A stretch of DNA of 64,000 bases from contig NC_045127.1 of assembly GCF_007655135.1 (NCBI RefSeq), positions 37,273,538-37,337,537 on the forward strand, given 5' to 3'. Below the pieces are notes generated by a model. It ran no database searches, was not told where the DNA came from, and worked only from the letters and a program-made list of their open reading frames with translations. The stretch comes from Punica granatum. Lineage: Eukaryota > Streptophyta > Magnoliopsida > Myrtales > Lythraceae. Below, piece by piece: positions 60,701 through 64,000 of this stretch. A program made the translations under genes and the position numbers. Every line of letters begins with the position of its first letter. Positions within the stretch are counted from its first letter, which is position 1.

Positions 60701-62970
60701 AATTTTGATGCAAGGTCAGTGGTTCCTGACTCCTAAGAGACCCCCAAAGGTGGCTGTGGTGGTCATTTGGTTCCAGACTTGTCGGGTTGATCCATATAGC
60801 CCTGCAAAGTTCACGGAAAACAGAGTACGTCTGTGAAACAATCCCGACTGGGTAGTTTTTGAGTCGAACGTCACCACGGTGTATCCCGATGAAATTTTGA
60901 GGCAAGGACAGTGGCTCCCGACTCCTAACTGACCCCCGGAGGTGGCTGTGGTGGTCGTTTGGTTCCAAACCTATCGAGTTGACCCGTATATTCTTACAAA
61001 GATCATGGAAAACCGAGTACGTTTAGAAAACAGACTCGACAAGGCAGTTTTCGAGTCGGACGTCACCACGATGTCTCCTGATGGATATTTGAGGCAAGGT
61101 CAATGGCTCCTGACTCCTAATTGACCCCTAGAGGTGGTTGTAGTGGTCGTTTTGCGAAAAAAGTCTCGGATCAACCCGATTTGCAAGAACAGTCAGAAAA
61201 TTTGACTCGACTGGGTAGTTGGGCTGTTTCTTCGTGCTGGGCTAAAACCGACTGGTTTTTCTTGGATTTCTCGGCTCCTTGACACCCTAGGGTTGTGTGG
61301 GGAGGTGTTTGATGGGTTTTGACAACTCAAACCGACCCGGAAGGTCTTGAAACCTGGGTTGGAAGTTTTGATCCGAGAATTGCAGTTTTTCTGTTCGGTT
61401 ATGTACTGAGCTGTTCTGATAGGTTAGAGGCTTCAAAATTAAAATCTAAGCTCGAAAATGGATAGAGGGGGTCGAAAACATGTGGGACATGAAATTTGAT
61501 GAAGTTTGGATTTAAGCCGGGATGGTAAATACCATTATTTCGACTTAAGTCTTTGGTGTTCTTGCTTGGTTTTGCTTTGCTGAAGCTTGCTGCGGTTTCT
61601 TCAAGTCTTGGAGAGCATATGAAGAGTGAGAAAGCTAGAGAGATGGCATGTGGTGAGTTGTCAATAAGTTAATGACTTAAAGGATATATATAGGTAAATA
61701 TTAAGTGCAATTAGGTGAGAAAAAGCTTGATTAATGGCATGGATTAGGGGGGATTCGAATTTTTAATGAAGATGGGGATGAAGACTTCTTGAAATGCATT
61801 AATGAAGAAGAGCCAAATGCATTGATGGTGAAGTGAAGTTGGAGTGTTGAAGTAAGATTGTAGGCTTGATATTTTTGAAGAAGGATAATGGCAAGTTGCA
61901 TGGAGAGGAAGACAATGAGATGAGCGGCATTCATGAGGGTTACGGCTGGTCAAGGAGGAGCCGTGGGCCCCATGGTCATTGAGGGAAGTTCAGGGCAAAG
62001 TTTGGATCTCGATTGATCGCGTGTTCGAGGTTCGTGGCTCAAACGAACGTCGAATTGTCATTGTGCGCTTGAAAACGATTCAAGTGAGCCCAAAATCATC
62101 AATTTTGCCCAAAAGAATGTTCGTGTGGTTTTTGGGTTCGGAAGTCGGTTTTACTCATTTCAGCCAATCAGAACAAAGTTAGTCATTTCTGAATGCGTAT
62201 CTCGTATCTGCATTTCGAATTGGTCGTTTTGACGTGCATTGTTAATCAGATTGAATAATCGACCCTTAAGCCGGTATTAGCAATGTGAAGCCGGAGATGT
62301 CCTAGGAGTCTGTCTGCTGTAGTTTTTGGGGCAATGCATGGCTAACTTGGATTGCCGATGTTCTGTCAGAGTAGTCTCCGGATATGGTTTTCCGTTGAAA
62401 GGTATGCTTGTTTTGCCGTTCGGGAGTCATTCGAGGTGTCTACATGACTTCCGAAGAACAATTTGAAGCAATGCTTATGTTCTGTACAATTATTGGATGT
62501 GACTGCATCTGACATCGGGTATTAACTTTTCTCTGGTGAACCGGTGTTTTTGGACTCCCACTAAAAAGTTGTCTATATACAGAAAATTGTTATGTATAGA
62601 GTAAATGATCTGCGAAATGTGGTTGAAGACAATTTTCATCTGTTTGGCACTGCTAGGGATTTTTTTTAGTCCAATATTAGATATTTTCCGATGGTTGAGC
62701 GAACCAGCAGAAAATAGCACTGTCGGCGATGTATTCTTAAAACACCGGTTTTGATGTTGTTTAAGCTCTCTGTTTACTCCGTATGTTGCTGGATGATTCT
62801 GTATGTTCTTTTGTCATGTGCATGAATCATCTGCTTATCTCTGTTGACTTGAGAATGAATAACAATTTGCCGCTCTGTTGAGCCTTCTTCCGTATCCGTC
62901 CTCAAGTCATAACCTGATTTGATGTGGATAGGTGTTGCCTGAATTGGTGAGTCAAAATGGGGTGCTGACA
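57777..62970 (-). mobile_element. 3' LTR of element 2, copy B (5,194 bp)
   Basis: The minus strand runs TGTCAGCACC (62970) to GGGTCCGTACA (57777). It retains the 463 bases missing from copy A, and 9 extra bases near 58519. The TATA box is at 61684-61692. The 300-codon frame is at 60066-60968. Confidence 0.88.
60640..61200 (-). repeat. 192-bp tandem repeats in the element 2 LTR, copy B
   Basis: Three units, near 60653, 60843 and 61034, each with a GTCACCACG-type motif and GGTGGYTGTRGTGGTC. Confidence 0.8.
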
Positions 62971-62985
62971 GCTTGCCCCTCTTTG
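62971..62985 (-). promoter_or_regulatory. Polypurine tract of element 2, copy B
   Basis: The minus strand reads AAAGAGGGGCAAGC before the LTR. Confidence 0.85.
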
Positions 62986-63197
62986 ACTGCTTGCTCGAGT
63001 AGAGGATGCAGCCAAAGACTTTCAGAAGCACCCCAGTTTGATAGCAATGATCAACATGGCGACTGCAATGACCGTCTTCTTCCTCTTGCACTAGATATGT
63101 GGGATGTAATGTACCTATCATAAAGATAACAGAAGCAAGATGAGATATGAATAAGCTTTGCCGCAAACAAGTAGGGTGCATGTGTAAAGGAAAATGT

Positions 63198-63403
63198 TCA
63201 GTTGATCGAAAATGCTTTGTTTAATCAGAAAATACGGTGTTCAATTGAAAGTGCGATGCTTAATTGAAAGTGCGGACCTTAGTGAAAAGTGCGGTGCATT
63301 GTTTAATTAAAATTGTAGTGCATTGTTTAAAGAAAAGTGCGTTGCTTAATCGAAAATGCATTGTTTAATTGAAAGTGCAGTGCTTAGTGAAAAGGCGCAG
63401 AAG
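63198..63403. repeat. Short tandem repeat A, copy B
   Basis: Counterpart of 20960-21165, with the same number of units. Confidence 0.7.
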
Positions 63404-63417
63404 AAGTGTTTGTATCA

Positions 63418-64000
63418 TCTGAGGACAAAACTCAGTCCCGTGGAAATCTAAAGATGGGACTTGGCCCTATGACAGATCTAACGGTGGGACTCGGCCCTAT
63501 GGAAGATTTGAGGATGAGACTGGGCCCATGGGGATCTAACTGTGGGACTCAGCCCTACGAGTGATCTGAAGATGAGACTCGGCCCTTTGGGAGATCTAAC
63601 GGTGGGACTCGGCCCTACGGAAGATCTAAGGATGGGACTTGGCCCTATGGAAGATCTGAGGATGGGACTCGGCCCTGTGGGAGATCTAACGGTGGGACTC
63701 GGCCCTACGGAAGATCTAAGGATGGAACTGGGTCCTGTAGGGGATCTAACGGTGGGACTCGGCCCTACGGAAGATCTGAGGATGGGACTCGGCCCTCTGG
63801 GAGATCTCACGGTGGGACTCGGCTTTACCGAAGATCTGAGGATGGGACTCGACCCTCTAGGAGATCTCACGGTGGGACTCGGCCCTACCAAAGATCTGAG
63901 GATGGGACTCGGCACTGTGCGGATCTAATGGAAGATCCGAGGAAGGGATTCGGCCTTATGAGGATCTAACGATGGGACTCGGCCCTACGGAAGATCAAAG
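63418..64000. repeat. 30-bp minisatellite, copy B (cut by the window end)
   Basis: Same unit as 21181-21996. It lacks one CTACCGAAGATCTGAGGATG-type unit relative to copy A. Confidence 0.92.

Larger units (their letters stand above)
47058..64000. repeat. Copy B of the segmental duplication, running off the window
   Basis: Direct repeat of 1-21793. The offset is about 47,050 up to the integrase remnant, then about 41,770 after 57203, because copy A carries an extra solo LTR, and then about 42,200 near the end. Copy B is the better reference for the ancestral layout: its integrase fragment is uninterrupted and its element 2 LTR lacks the 463-bp deletion. The 138 bases left of 47058 (46920-47057) probably continue the duplicated unit, whose partner lies before the window. 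Confidence 0.93.
62986..64000 (-). mobile_element. Start of the element 2 3' UTR, copy B
   Basis: Contains the short tandem repeat (63198-63403) and the 30-bp minisatellite, then reaches the window end. Confidence 0.75.

Overview
This window is plant nuclear DNA, probably from a eudicot. It is a nest of transposable elements with no host gene that I can support. The evidence is Ty3/gypsy integrase and Ty1/copia gag-pol remnants, TG...CA LTR termini with a 5-bp target duplication, plant-type primer-binding sites, a tRNA-like SINE and AT-rich spacers. Most elements belong to a Tat/Ogre-like Ty3/gypsy group: LTRs of about 5.2 kb beginning TGTCAGCACCCCATTTTGG, primer sites of the type TGGCGACTCTGCTGGGGA, polypurine tracts like AAAGAGGGGCAAG, and tandem repeats in the 3' UTR.

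The largest structure is a direct duplication. Positions 1-21793 (copy A) reappear at 47058-64000 (copy B, cut by the window end) at about 99% identity. Shared layers, oldest first, are: (i) an AT-rich spacer with a SINE, a foldback and a (GA)n tract; (ii) element 1 on the minus strand, with its 3' LTR (A 2902-8125; B 49952-55173), a 3' UTR with a 29-bp minisatellite, and an integrase remnant; (iii) element 2 on the minus strand, inserted in that integrase (A 16012-26870; B 57777 to the window end). Copy A alone carries a 5,285-bp solo LTR at 10150-15434, flanked by ATGCT on both sides. Copy B keeps the unoccupied site with one ATGCT at 57201-57205, so this insertion followed the duplication.

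Right of copy A, element 2 has an internal region of about 5.2 kb without gag-pol, so it looks like a non-autonomous LARD-like derivative. Its 5' LTR is cut by element 3 (26871-34805, plus strand), a relative lying head to head with it. The two internal regions form a large inverted repeat. Element 3 runs into a truncated copia 3' LTR. The copia element (34806-41641, minus strand) has a 1,854-bp 5' LTR, an initiator-Met-type primer site, and a gag-pol that stays in one frame broken only by seven stop codons.

Beyond it, 41642-44420 is an older Tat-like gypsy remnant: a minus-strand integrase, a 70-bp tandem repeat downstream, and a decayed antisense coiled-coil ORF. Then come trinucleotide microsatellites (44791-45237) and AT-rich spacer up to copy B.

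Coordinates, termini and motifs were read by eye. Family names rest on recognised motifs, not on a database search. Percent identities are hand counts over short stretches.
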